A stretch of DNA of 64,000 bases, taken from contig NZ_LMZQ01000003.1 in the NCBI RefSeq assembly GCF_001442625.1, positions 310,001 to 374,000 on the forward strand, read 5' to 3'. Under the pieces are notes generated by a model that saw nothing but the letters and a program-made list of their open reading frames with translations, ran no database searches and was not told where the DNA came from. Position 1 is the first letter of the stretch, and the number at the start of each line of letters is the position of its first letter. This stretch comes from Pedobacter ginsenosidimutans (GTDB lineage: Bacteria > Bacteroidota > Bacteroidia > Sphingobacteriales > Sphingobacteriaceae). The translations under genes and the position numbers were made by a program. Shown here piece by piece: positions 45,201 to 53,505 of the stretch.

Positions 45201-45405
45201 CTTCTCCCGGCATGGCGGTAATCCTCGAAGCTACGCCTCCTTTTACCGGTACTTTCCAGATATCACCATCATAGCTGAATACTATTGTTTGTGCATCGGG
45301 CGTTAAAGCAGGGTATGCCGCAAAGTAGGTTTGACCTTGAGCAAAAGTATAAATGGGCAACAAAAATGCAAGTGTTGCAAGTGATTTTAACAGGGATTTG
45401 ATCAT
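42208..45405 (-). CDS. Tricorn-type S41 protease, exported
   Basis: The 1065-residue protein has a signal peptide (to about residue 24), then two N-terminal beta-propeller-like regions with WD40/TolB-type repeats (PDAQTIVFSYDGDIWKVPV, NPKISPDGKWMAFSSNQFGNYDVYV and others). A low-complexity Lys/Pro-rich linker covers about 540-580. A PDZ-like region follows (NILAGDILTEVNGVKVDE). The S41 protease end has the nucleophile region INEQSLSDAEM and ILDLRYNTGGNVHDDV. Tricorn proteases degrade peptides released by other proteases. An exported copy suits peptide breakdown in the periplasm. It is monocistronic. Confidence 0.92.
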   Translation of the reverse strand: MIKSLLKSLATLAFLLPIYTFAQGQTYFAAYPALTPDAQTIVFSYDGDIWKVPVKGGVASRITAMPGEEINPKISPDGKWMAFSSNQFGNYDVYVMPLTGGDIKQLTFNDAADEVDNWSWDSKTIYFTSGRYNSFSSYKVSVNGGTAVRLFDNYFNTTHHIAESPSGELFFNDTWESYRFANRKHYKGAYNPDIQSYNPKSKSYKRYTDYIGKDFWTSVDQKGNVFFVSDEGNEEYNLYTFIGGKKTSLTNFDTSIKRPFVSANGTTVVFEKDYQLYTYDVASKKTEKINISTSRNQVLSKEQEYDVRGNISAFDVSTDGKKMAFISRGEVFVSDADGKFIRKITNSGERALECKWLADNKTILFSQTANGYQNWFTITGDGKGSVKQLTKDKANVRDITLNKTKTMAVYLSGRNELKLMDLKTFDAKTLVTDEFWALQSAAPSFSPNDEYVLFTVYRNFEQDIMVHNIKGNKTINLTNTGVTETGPAWSPDGKYIFFTSARTKPSYPTGMQNAHIYRMALNNYDEPYRSDKFDDLFKETKPAPTDVKPAVPDKKNDKKAKTDTTKKKTEVKPTPKPANVITINTQDILDRIELVGPSFGGQYGTDAFAKGDKTYVFYSSNHEGGAPGLYRTTIEPFEANKTEKVADGGDYSIVSTGDKFFVLSRGAINKYTLEGNKLDRVDHGYKFTRNLNAEFNQMFYETWVGLDENFYDEKFHGVDWDKMRTRYAAYLPYVNNRSDLRILLNDMLGELNSSHMGFNSAGAEERKNLTYITNETGIIFDNENPLKVKRIAAKSNAARTGTNILAGDILTEVNGVKVDEKIDRDYYFSKPSLDREITLTFKRNGKDVFVNVHPESSGNLRGNLYDEWITQNHKNVDKWSNNRVAYSYMKNMGSGELETFLLDMVAQEENKEAIILDLRYNTGGNVHDDVLKFLSQRPYLQWKYRGGKMAPQSNFGPAAKPIVLLINEQSLSDAEMTAAGFKQLKLGKIIGTETYRWIIFTSAKGLVDGSSYRLPSWGCYTMDGKNIEKEGVKPDIFVKNTFEDRLADKDPQLEKAVAEILKDLK

Positions 45406-45478
45406 GATTTATTTTGTTTGGCTTTGATGCCTTAAATTACACAACAGATTTTATATTCGTAAACAATAAAATGTATTT

Positions 45479-46759
45479 TTGATTGATTTGAAAGTAGTAC
45501 ACCTAAATACCTACGATGGAAATGGCGGAGCAGGACGTGCCTGTTTGCGTTTAAGTGATGCCTTAAAGGCAAGTGGAATCGATTCGAAAGTATTGGTTTA
45601 CTATAAATTTGGGCAAAACCCGAAGATTGATACTTTTAGCAAATCACCCTTTCAAAAAGCCAGAGCTATTTATAATATTTTATCAGAAAGGTATTTTGCC
45701 AAATGGTTGAGTAAATCGGTAAAAACCCCATTCAGTTTGCAATGGTTTGGCCGTTCGGTAATTAACCATCCCGAGGTTAAAAATGCTGATATTATCCATT
45801 TACACTGGGTAAACCATGGTTTCTTAAATCCTAAGTTTTTAGCTCAGCTTGATGAACTGGAAAAGCCAATTGTATGGACTTTTCACGATAGCAATGCTTT
45901 TACAGGTGGATGCCATGTGCGTTATGGATGCGAAAATTTTCACCAGCAATGCGGTAATTGCCCGATTTTAAAAATCAGCGGAAAAAATGATATTTCGCAC
46001 AAAACCTGGGTGCGTAAACAAAAGGCTTATACAGAATTGAATTTCCACATTGTTGCGCCAAGTAAATGGATGGCTGCATCGGTAAAGTTCAGCAGCTTGT
46101 TGGGCACAAGGAAAGCTACAGTTATCCCGAATACGATTGAAACAAAAATTTTTAAACCTTATGTTAAATCGGAGGCGAAAAAAATCTTAAAAATCAATCC
46201 GGATAAATTTGTATTGATGAGCGGATTTATGCCCTCAAAAAACGACAAACATAAAGGAACCCCTTATTTAATCGAAGCTTTAGAAATCCTTTCGCGCAGA
46301 GCTGGAATACAAAAAGAAAATATTGAATTGGTTATTTTCGGTAATAAGGAAAATGCAGAAATGCCCGAATTTCCTTTTAAAACTATATTTTTGGGTACCA
46401 TTAATAAAGACGATCATTTGGCAAAATGTTATTCGGCGGCCGATGTTTTTATTACGCCTTCTCTCGAAGATAATCTACCCAATACAGTAATGGAAAGTTT
46501 GTCATGTGCTACGCCTGTTGTTGCCTTTACTACGGGGGGGATTCCGGATATGGTGAAACACATGCAGAATGGCTACCTGGCTGAATACCAGAATGCTGAA
46601 GATTTGGCAAATGGTATCGAGTGGCTCTACCATCGTCCAAATAAAGAAGAAATCCAAAAAGCAGCCAGATTAAGTATTTTAACAGATTTCTCGGAAGAAG
46701 TAATCGCTGCGGAGCATATCCATCTTTACGAAACGTTGATTGATTTACAGCCGAAGTAA
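45479..46759 (+). CDS. Glycosyltransferase family 4 protein
   Basis: The 426-residue GT-B protein has KVVHLNTYDGNGGAGRACLRLSDAL at the start, HLHWVNHGFLN, WTFHDSNAFTGGCHVRYGCENF, and a C-terminal half with VLMSGFMPSKNDKHKGTPYL, YSAADVFITPSLEDNLPNTVMESLSCATPVVAF. No ATG lies in frame before the conserved N-terminus, so a TTG (45479 or 45488) is the start. It probably builds a surface glycan with the next gene, a family 2 transferase. The gene is divergent from the tricorn protease. Confidence 0.9.
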   Translation: MIDLKVVHLNTYDGNGGAGRACLRLSDALKASGIDSKVLVYYKFGQNPKIDTFSKSPFQKARAIYNILSERYFAKWLSKSVKTPFSLQWFGRSVINHPEVKNADIIHLHWVNHGFLNPKFLAQLDELEKPIVWTFHDSNAFTGGCHVRYGCENFHQQCGNCPILKISGKNDISHKTWVRKQKAYTELNFHIVAPSKWMAASVKFSSLLGTRKATVIPNTIETKIFKPYVKSEAKKILKINPDKFVLMSGFMPSKNDKHKGTPYLIEALEILSRRAGIQKENIELVIFGNKENAEMPEFPFKTIFLGTINKDDHLAKCYSAADVFITPSLEDNLPNTVMESLSCATPVVAFTTGGIPDMVKHMQNGYLAEYQNAEDLANGIEWLYHRPNKEEIQKAARLSILTDFSEEVIAAEHIHLYETLIDLQPK

Positions 46760-46912
46760 ATTAAGCGCGCCACAAAAACACAGAAATCAAGGGAATTTAG
46801 ATAGACTACAGTGCGTTTTGATGCAAAATGTTTACCCAATTTCATTTTCACCTTGAGGGAGAAAAATTTGCACAATCTTTATTAAATTTACTCCAATCCA
46901 AAAACCCAGCCC

Positions 46913-47659
46913 TTGCCAAAGCTAACTGTCATCACCATTGTGTACAATAACGTTCGCGATATCGAGCGTACTATTCAGTCTATCCTTAAACAGACCTATA
47001 AAAAAATCGAATATATTGTAATAGACGGTGCATCAACGGATGGCACTTTGCAGATTGTTGAGCGTTATAAAGATCAGATTACAAAAATTGTATCTGAACC
47101 AGATAAAGGTATTTATGATGCCATGAACAAAGGTTTAGCATTAGCGACGGGCGATTATGTTTTATTTATGAACTCAGGTGATGAGATTTATGATGAACAA
47201 ACAGTAGAAGATGTTTTTACCTCTGCCCCTGGTGCCGATATTTATTACGGAGAAACGGAAATGTACAATGATAACTGGGAAAATTTAGGCCGCAGAAGGC
47301 ACGAGGCTCCCGAAGAGTTTGATTGGACCAGCTTTAAATACGGCATGAACATTAGCCACCAGGCCATTTATATCCGCCGTAGTATTATTACGCCATACGA
47401 TTTAACTTATAAGTACAGTTCAGATATTGATTGGATCATCAAAGCGGCAAAAAAGGCATCTAATATTGTTAATGTTCACCGTTATGTAGCCAAATATCTG
47501 GTTGGTGGCATGAGTAAGAAAAAACACCGCGAGAGCTTAAAAGAACGGTTTAAAATCTTCACCAAATATTATGGCTTAGTACCGAATATCTTTAATCATA
47601 TTATCATTGCAGGTAACCTGGCTTTGTATTTTGTTAAGCACCGTAGAACGAACGACTAG
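46913..47659 (+). CDS. Glycosyltransferase family 2 protein
   Basis: The 248-residue GT-A protein has KLTVITIVYNNVRDIERTIQSIL, YIVIDGASTDGTLQIV, and the DxD-like region FMNSGDEIYD. A middle motif is YYGETEMYND. It ends in a basic tail with a hydrophobic helix (IFNHIIIAGNLALYFVK). A TTG at 46913 gives the normal start and no ATG is available. It transfers a sugar to an acceptor in polysaccharide synthesis. It follows the GT4 gene by 153 bases and precedes the coiled-coil gene by 3 bases. Confidence 0.92.
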   Translation: MPKLTVITIVYNNVRDIERTIQSILKQTYKKIEYIVIDGASTDGTLQIVERYKDQITKIVSEPDKGIYDAMNKGLALATGDYVLFMNSGDEIYDEQTVEDVFTSAPGADIYYGETEMYNDNWENLGRRRHEAPEEFDWTSFKYGMNISHQAIYIRRSIITPYDLTYKYSSDIDWIIKAAKKASNIVNVHRYVAKYLVGGMSKKKHRESLKERFKIFTKYYGLVPNIFNHIIIAGNLALYFVKHRRTND

Positions 47660-47662
47660 CTT

Positions 47663-48352
47663 ATGAATGAAGAAATTAACGCGCTACTCTCTATCTATGA
47701 ACAGGAAAAAAAATTAATCGAGTCTATAATCGAAGAAGATCGGATTGATGGTGATTATAAAGCAATTCGTTTAAATTCTAAAAATCTCAACAGAATACAG
47801 CACCAGATTGCACTGATCAAATCACTAATTGATCCATATACGCAAGAAAAAGAACGATTAAAAAGGACAATCGATTTTTTGGTTGAAAAAAGTGAGTTTG
47901 AAGAATCTAATGAGCACAGAACCCACATGCTTGCTCAGATTGATCGGAAATTAGATCAACTAAACAGTTATAAAGCAGGTTATTTTAACGATGGGCAAGA
48001 GTTTGATGATGCTATATTTGATTTGGTAGAACAGAAGATTGAAGGATTTATTTTCAACTTGAAAAAAGAAAATAAATTGGCCATATTGTTTAAACGCACG
48101 GATAAGGAAATTTTATTATCAGTTACCAATATAAAAAAGCTTAAAAAACAGCGCATCTTAGATAAAAACACCATAGCTGTACTTAAATCAATCGGTTTTA
48201 AAGAGGAAAAACACGCTGATTCATTAATTTTCACTTACGGTTTGGATAATTTTAAAGATGCTATTTTTATCAAAACCATTGTAAGCAGAGTGATTTTTGA
48301 TGCATTCTATTTTCAAGAACTTGACAAGGAAACAACCATTGAGATTTTCTAA
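47663..48352 (+). CDS. Coiled-coil protein of unknown function, glycosyltransferase-linked
   Basis: The 229-residue soluble protein has an N-terminal coiled coil (about 1-105, with LLSIYEQEKKLIESIIEEDR, IQHQIALIKSLIDPYTQEKERLKRTIDFLVEKSEFEES) and a C-terminal domain with FKRTDKEILLSVTNIKKLKK and GLDNFKDAIFIKTIVSRVIFDAFYF. No signal or family is recognised. Its start is 3 bases after the glycosyltransferase stop. It may act with that enzyme as a scaffold, which is inference from spacing. Confidence 0.55.
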   Translation: MNEEINALLSIYEQEKKLIESIIEEDRIDGDYKAIRLNSKNLNRIQHQIALIKSLIDPYTQEKERLKRTIDFLVEKSEFEESNEHRTHMLAQIDRKLDQLNSYKAGYFNDGQEFDDAIFDLVEQKIEGFIFNLKKENKLAILFKRTDKEILLSVTNIKKLKKQRILDKNTIAVLKSIGFKEEKHADSLIFTYGLDNFKDAIFIKTIVSRVIFDAFYFQELDKETTIEIF

Positions 48353-48427
48353 TAATCTCAAATTTCTAAAAACAATAATTTTCCCTAACTGTCTTTTAAT
48401 ACATCACCTTATTAAAAATTAAAGATT

Positions 48428-48988
48428 ATGGGACAATTAAGTAACCGCACTATTGCTGTACTTACAGAAAGCGGATTTGAAGAAGTAGAATTAACCGAAC
48501 CTGTTAAAAGGTTAAGAGAAGAGGGCGCAACCGTTCACATTATCTCCTCAAAAAGCGGAAAAATAAAAGCCTGGGACCATGATCATTGGTCGATAGAAGT
48601 TGATGTAGACAAAACCATTTCGGAAGCAAATGCCGAAGATTACAACGGTTTGCTTTTACCAGGTGGTGTAATTAATCCCGATCAGTTACGTGTTAACGAA
48701 GATGCAATAGCCTTTGTAAAATCTTTCTTTGCCGATGGGAAACCTGTTGCGGCAATCTGCCACGGGCCTCAAACCCTAATTAACGCAGATGTGGTTCAGG
48801 GCCGAAAACTGACTTCGGTAAAAAATATTTCACAGGATCTGATCAATGCAGGCGCACTTTGGTCAGACGAGGAAGTAGTTGTAGACCAGGGTTTGGTTAC
48901 GAGCCGTACACCAAAGGATTTACCTGCTTTTAATGATAAAATTGTAGAGGAATTTGCCGAAGGTGTTCACGAAGGGCAGCATGCCTAA
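48428..48988 (+). CDS. DJ-1/PfpI-family protein (YhbO-like)
   Basis: The 186-residue protein matches the PfpI/YhbO subgroup: RTIAVLTESGFEEVELTEP, then YNGLLLPGGVINPDQLR, and the nucleophile elbow VAAICHGPQTLI with C111-H112 and acid E18 from GFEEVEL. Relatives have been reported as chaperones, proteases or glyoxalase/deglycase-like stress proteins. Its exact role is disputed in the field. It is expressed alone and followed by a clear terminator. Confidence 0.93.
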   Translation: MGQLSNRTIAVLTESGFEEVELTEPVKRLREEGATVHIISSKSGKIKAWDHDHWSIEVDVDKTISEANAEDYNGLLLPGGVINPDQLRVNEDAIAFVKSFFADGKPVAAICHGPQTLINADVVQGRKLTSVKNISQDLINAGALWSDEEVVVDQGLVTSRTPKDLPAFNDKIVEEFAEGVHEGQHA

Positions 48989-49019
48989 AAACTTTGGACG
49001 CTCTTTCTAGATTCACTCA

Positions 49020-49049
49020 AAAACGGTTGGCAAATTTGTCAGCCGTTTT
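49020..49049 (+). terminator. Terminator after the PfpI gene
   Basis: AAAACGGTTGGCAAA and TTTGTCAGCCGTTTT pair over 15 positions with GT wobble or single mismatches at two of them, followed by TATTTTTT. It begins 31 bases after the stop. Confidence 0.75.
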
Positions 49050-49104
49050 TATTTTTTGTCTTTTCTACGTGCCGTCAGATGTTACCATCTGACACCACAG
49101 CACT

Positions 49105-50148
49105 TTACAATTTAACCTGCCTAATAATATTTTTGATGTTCAATTCAATAATGTCGGTCATGGTTTTACAGCGTAAATAATTCGCATCGTTAAAATAATC
49201 GCTCATACTCTGTTTCAGCAAAGCTATATTTTCGGGTGTGGTTAATTCTTCCTTATTAGAAACATCACGGAGATCGGTTAGACGGTGCCGTTCGCTTCTT
49301 ACACGGTGCACAATAGACGAACGTTCTTCTTGTTGGTACTGCAGTACGGTTTTCTCAGTTAATTGCTCCATACTCATTTTTACATATGGCAAGTTCTCTT
49401 TAAAAAACTGGGGCAAATAAACCTTTAAATTCCCTTCGTAAAACTGTTGGTCGAAATCTATTGCACGGATGCGAAACTGAATATCATCAAAATCAGGTGT
49501 AATCTGTACCACAAAGTTATAAGCGCGCATATCGCCCAAAAGCATAATTAAACAGCGTTCGTTAAACTTAACAAACTCTTTAGCAATCCTGGTCGGATTA
49601 AACTCAGGTGTATATAATTGTCCTTTTGTAAAAACATCACCCGGAATCCCCGCAATATGTTCTTCCACTAAGGTATTGCCATCAACAAGATAATTTACCT
49701 GATTGGGCGAAAGGATTTCTTCCATTTCTAAACCGTAAATCCGCGAAGCATCGGCTTTTTTGATGTAGAAATAATCGTAAACATCATTTAAACGGTTTAC
49801 AATGCGGATACGAAATGGATGGGTATTTCCGAAGGTGCAATATTCTATTTTATCGATGTACTTGTGTTCAACGATTCTCAAATTACCCGATGCTTTTAGG
49901 TTTGCATAAATTTCTTTTAAACCATCATGCAAGGTTTCAATTAAATCCTGTGCATATATCGGGCCTTCCCAGAGCGAATCTTTACCAAACTTATCCATTA
50001 AAGGGAAAGCCTCGTTAAACTGCATTAAATCATTATAACCGATGGGTAATTTTGCTTCCCGTTGGTAAGTGCGTAAATATTTCTGCAAAGCAGGCGTTAC
50101 CGGAAAAATCGGTTTCTTTTTCGAAATTCTTACATCGTTGTTTTCCAT
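49105..50148 (-). CDS. Uncharacterised protein with kinase-like (APH-type) signature
   Basis: The 347-residue protein is annotated here from motifs only. Its middle carries YFYIKKADASRIYGLEMEEI (K130 or K131, and E141/E143), then GNTLVEEHIAG, and at 205-211 the segment GDMRAYN. The D206-x4-N211 spacing equals that of the catalytic loop of aminoglycoside phosphotransferase and choline-kinase proteins (HGDLHPGN). At 230-233 IDFD fits the metal-binding DFD/DWE motif. I infer a protein-kinase-like fold. No homologue was recognised by name, and substrate and partners are unknown. It has no signal peptide and is alone on the minus strand. Confidence 0.5.
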   Translation of the reverse strand: MENNDVRISKKKPIFPVTPALQKYLRTYQREAKLPIGYNDLMQFNEAFPLMDKFGKDSLWEGPIYAQDLIETLHDGLKEIYANLKASGNLRIVEHKYIDKIEYCTFGNTHPFRIRIVNRLNDVYDYFYIKKADASRIYGLEMEEILSPNQVNYLVDGNTLVEEHIAGIPGDVFTKGQLYTPEFNPTRIAKEFVKFNERCLIMLLGDMRAYNFVVQITPDFDDIQFRIRAIDFDQQFYEGNLKVYLPQFFKENLPYVKMSMEQLTEKTVLQYQQEERSSIVHRVRSERHRLTDLRDVSNKEELTTPENIALLKQSMSDYFNDANYLRCKTMTDIIELNIKNIIRQVKL

Positions 50149-50202
50149 GCAGCGGCAATGTACAGTTTTATAGAAAATATATTATTTTTTTTGCCATGAA
50201 TA

Positions 50203-50345
50203 TTAACCACAGAGCGCACCGAGAACGTCACAGAGCTAACAGCGCATAGTTTAAACCAGTAAAAATGCTTTGTGGCCAACAAGAAAGAAAATCATCCATT
50301 CTCTCTTTTGTCTCTGTGAAACCTTAGTGTGCTCGGTGGTTACTA
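50203..50345. repeat. Palindromic repeat, CACAGAG type
   Basis: TTAACCACAGAGCGCACCGAG (left, from 50203) is mirrored by GTGCTCGGTGGTTACTAA (right, to 50345), with an inner CACAGAG and CTCTGTG pair. The right end touches the stop of the serine-hydrolase gene. The element at 15177-15270 has the same ends. It accounts for most of the gap between the kinase-like and serine-hydrolase genes. Confidence 0.65.
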
Positions 50346-51533
50346 ACGATTTGGATAACTAAATGGCAATCCATTCAAATACCTGCTGATTTTTCGATAG
50401 GGATAATTCCCTGCGCCATGATCGGCAAACTGAACAATAATGGTATTTGTTTTCGGATCAATGTACAACCTTTGGCCGAGCATGCCTTCTGCAGCATAAT
50501 CGCCGTTATCACCTTCCTGCGGAATCCACCAAAGATAGTGATGGGCTGATTTTTGCCAGCCTTTTGCAGATGCAGGTTTTTCGGCACCTATATTTATCGA
50601 TTGATTTACCCAGCTTTCTGGAACGATCTGTTTACCATTGTATTTACCTTTATTTAAATATAATCGACCAATTTTGGCAAAATCGATAGCCGTAACCTGA
50701 AAGCGACTTGCAGTGTTTGTTAAACCGTTAACCTGATCTAATCCCCAGGTGGCGTTATATTGCGTACCGATCTGTTTCCATACATTAGCTTCGAAATACT
50801 GCGCTACTGATTTACCCGTTGCCTTTTTTAAAACCCAGCCCAATAAAATCGGATCAATACTTTTGTACTTCCAAACCGTGCCTGGTTTATTTACCAGTTT
50901 AACTTTCATCAACTGGGCTTTCATATCATCCGTATAATAATATTTGGCTTCATCAGAAAAAAATGCCTTAACAATTCCACCTACAGCATCCTGAAACTCC
51001 AGACCTGATTTCATATCTAAAAGATTTTTTAATGTGATCTCCTCAAAAGCAGGATTCGATTTCAACTCAGGAATATAATCGGTTACCTTATCGTTTAAAT
51101 TTTTTATGCTATGATCATTTAATGCTTGCCCGATCATAATAGAAATTATGCTTTTGGCACCAGAAAACATGGTGGTTAGGGTGCTATCACGATAACCCTT
51201 GTCATATTTTTCGTACAGAATACTATCATTCCTGATTACGATAAAAACATTGATCTGCCCATTTTTTAAATACTCTTTCAAGGGAATAGATTGATTATTT
51301 CCATCCAGGACATGAAGTGTATCTAAATCGTTCCGTTGCCTGGCCGATCTGATAAAATGAAAGGCAGAATCACTTTTATGCGAAATTTCCTGAGGGAAAA
51401 TTTTATATGTTTCGGCACCAGGTGTTCTATTTTTTAGCACACTTAACAGGTAGGGCTTCCAAAGAAATAGCGCAAACAGCGATAAAAAAAATGAATAAAT
51501 CAGAATTAAGAGTATTTTTTTGAAAGTTTTCAT
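50343..51533 (-). CDS. Serine hydrolase, beta-lactamase/esterase family
   Basis: The 396-residue protein has an N-terminal membrane anchor or signal (ILLILIYSFFLSLFALFLW). It has the active-site SGAKS (SxxK motif), KSIDPILLG (Y/S-x-x motif position), and a C-terminal QFADHGAGNY, which may replace the KTG box. The YxN motif is not clear, so I rank it as a penicillin-binding-protein-like esterase rather than a beta-lactamase. It sits 41 bases downstream of the first LpxL-like gene on the same strand and may be transcribed with the acyltransferase pair. Confidence 0.85.
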   Translation of the reverse strand: MKTFKKILLILIYSFFLSLFALFLWKPYLLSVLKNRTPGAETYKIFPQEISHKSDSAFHFIRSARQRNDLDTLHVLDGNNQSIPLKEYLKNGQINVFIVIRNDSILYEKYDKGYRDSTLTTMFSGAKSIISIMIGQALNDHSIKNLNDKVTDYIPELKSNPAFEEITLKNLLDMKSGLEFQDAVGGIVKAFFSDEAKYYYTDDMKAQLMKVKLVNKPGTVWKYKSIDPILLGWVLKKATGKSVAQYFEANVWKQIGTQYNATWGLDQVNGLTNTASRFQVTAIDFAKIGRLYLNKGKYNGKQIVPESWVNQSINIGAEKPASAKGWQKSAHHYLWWIPQEGDNGDYAAEGMLGQRLYIDPKTNTIIVQFADHGAGNYPYRKISRYLNGLPFSYPNR

Positions 51534-51573
51534 GGGTAGGCGTTATACCAACAAATATAAAATATTTAGGAAA

Positions 51574-52488
51574 TTATGCCTGCTTTAGAAATTCATTTGT
51601 AGTAAAAAGAAGTTGATGTTTAGGCTTATATTTCCATCTTTTATGACTCCACAACCAATACTCGGGTTTTGCCCTGATAATTTCTTCCAAAAAACGGGTG
51701 TGCATTTCAGTAATTTCGAACTCAGTGGTCCTGGCCGGATTTAAACAAAGAGGCACACAATTTACCTCATAAAAGCCTCGTTTAAGCACATTGATTTTGA
51801 AATAAAAGATAGGCTGGTTGGTACGTTTTGCAATTTTTTCAATCCCTAACTGAACAGAGCTGGGCTGATGCATAAAACTTGTCCAATAATGTGATTCGTC
51901 TTTCGAGGGTGCCTGGTCATTCCCAAAACTAAATATGCTCGGTTTATTTTTACTCGCCTGCAAAGCCCTCATGGTTTGTCGCATAGCAATTAATTTGTTA
52001 CCGAATTTGCTTCGTACTTTTTTAAACCAAGTATCGAAAACTGGATTGGTTAAGGGTTTATAAATAGGATAATGGTCTGCAGAAAAATTGAGCCCGATAC
52101 CTAAGGTACCCCATTCCCAGTTTCCATAATGTGCTGAACAGATCAATACACTTTCTCCCCGATCCAAATATTCCTGAACCTGCTCTTTGTTTTTAAATAC
52201 GAAACGCCTTTCGATTTCTTTTTTTGAGATATTGCTCATTTTAATAATCTCGAAGACCAGCGAAGCGAGGTACCGATAAAAGCGTTTTTCGATAACCAAA
52301 ATCTCTTCTAATGTTTTATCAGGAAGCGCATTTAATAAATTTTCACGAACAACTTTACGTCGGTAGCCGAAAACAAAATAGAGTAGTAAATAAGCTCCAT
52401 CGGCCAAAATGTATAAAACAGATAATGGAAGCAGAGATAATACGCCTAAAAAAAATACTCCCATATGGGAAATCCCCTTTTTAATCAT
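51574..52488 (-). CDS. LpxL/HtrB-like acyltransferase, downstream paralogue
   Basis: The 304-residue protein has an N-terminal membrane helix (about 9-38) and the lysophospholipid/lipid A acyltransferase blocks: the catalytic H-x4-E motif in SAHYGNWEW, then YPIYKPLTNPVFDTWFKK, FGNDQAPSKDESHYWTSFM, and RWKYKPKHQ. The H-x4-(D/E) motif is the family charge relay. It should acylate lipid A or another lipid on the inner-membrane face. The next gene upstream encodes a close paralogue, so the pair arose by tandem duplication. Gap to it is 90 bases. Confidence 0.9.
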   Translation of the reverse strand: MIKKGISHMGVFFLGVLSLLPLSVLYILADGAYLLLYFVFGYRRKVVRENLLNALPDKTLEEILVIEKRFYRYLASLVFEIIKMSNISKKEIERRFVFKNKEQVQEYLDRGESVLICSAHYGNWEWGTLGIGLNFSADHYPIYKPLTNPVFDTWFKKVRSKFGNKLIAMRQTMRALQASKNKPSIFSFGNDQAPSKDESHYWTSFMHQPSSVQLGIEKIAKRTNQPIFYFKINVLKRGFYEVNCVPLCLNPARTTEFEITEMHTRFLEEIIRAKPEYWLWSHKRWKYKPKHQLLFTTNEFLKQA

Positions 52489-52578
52489 ACCAGAAATTTT
52501 AAAGTGCTAATTTAAAAAGCACGTTAAAAAATTATGCCACGAAAATGTTAGATTTCATATTTAGACAAATGGATTAGC

Positions 52579-53505
52579 CTAAGCCATGGCATCCATTATG
52601 TTCTGATCTTTTTTGATGATTTCTGAAATCTTTTGCTCAGGTTTATATTTCCATCTGCGGTGGCTCCATAACCAATATGCAGGTGCTTCTTTGATCATAT
52701 CCTCTAAAAAGTGTGTATGCATTTCGGTGATTTCGAACTCAGCAGTTTCTGCTGGGTTTAAACAGATCGGTACACAATCTACTTCGTAATAGCCTCTTTT
52801 TAGATAATTAATTTTCAGATAAAAGACAGGGCGGTTTGTTTTTCTGGCTATTTTTTCAACCCCTAGCTGGATGGAAGACTCCTGATTTAAAAAGGTCGTC
52901 CAGTAATTCGATTCATCTTTTGAAGGCGCCTGATCGCTACCAAAGGTAAACATGGTTGGTTTATTCTTATTGGATTGAATAGCCCTTAAAGTTTGACGCA
53001 TCGATACCATATGGTTGCCAAATTTGCTTCTCGTAGTCAAAAACCAGTTATCAAAAGCTTCGCTGCTTAAAGGTTTATAAATCGGGAAATGTTCGCCCGA
53101 AAAATTTAAACCAATAGCCATACACACCCATTCATAATTGCCATAATGTGATGAACAGAAAAGCACACTTTCGTTATTTTTAAGATAAGCTTCTACCAGA
53201 TCGGTATTTTTAAATTTTACCCTTTTATTTAATTCTTTTTTAGAAATGCTTTTCATTTTAATCACCTCAATAAAAAGTGAAGAAAAAAATTTATAAAAAC
53301 GTTTCTCTATGGCATTGATTTCGGCAGTATTTTTCTCGGGGAATGCATTAACCAGATTTTCTTTAACCACTTTCCTCCGGTAGCCAAAAACATAAAATAT
53401 TAACACATAAAAAGCATCTGCCAATCTGTATAAAATAAATAGCGGCAACAGCGAGAGCATATTTAATAAAAATATACCCATTTTGGATAACCCTTTATTA
53501 ATCAT
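52579..53505 (-). CDS. LpxL/HtrB-like acyltransferase, upstream paralogue
   Basis: The 308-residue protein has the same layout as its neighbour at 51574: a membrane helix (about 9-38), then CSSHYGNYEWVCMAIGLNFS with H-x4-E, FPIYKPLSSEAFDNWFL, FGSDQAPSKDESNYWTTFL and RRWKYKPEQK. Matching blocks run from start to end, but many surface residues differ, so the duplication is not recent. The C-terminal tail (ISEIIKKDQNIMDAMA) is longer than that of its partner. The most likely explanation is two acyl chains or two lipid substrates, one enzyme each. Confidence 0.9.
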   Translation of the reverse strand: MINKGLSKMGIFLLNMLSLLPLFILYRLADAFYVLIFYVFGYRRKVVKENLVNAFPEKNTAEINAIEKRFYKFFSSLFIEVIKMKSISKKELNKRVKFKNTDLVEAYLKNNESVLFCSSHYGNYEWVCMAIGLNFSGEHFPIYKPLSSEAFDNWFLTTRSKFGNHMVSMRQTLRAIQSNKNKPTMFTFGSDQAPSKDESNYWTTFLNQESSIQLGVEKIARKTNRPVFYLKINYLKRGYYEVDCVPICLNPAETAEFEITEMHTHFLEDMIKEAPAYWLWSHRRWKYKPEQKISEIIKKDQNIMDAMA

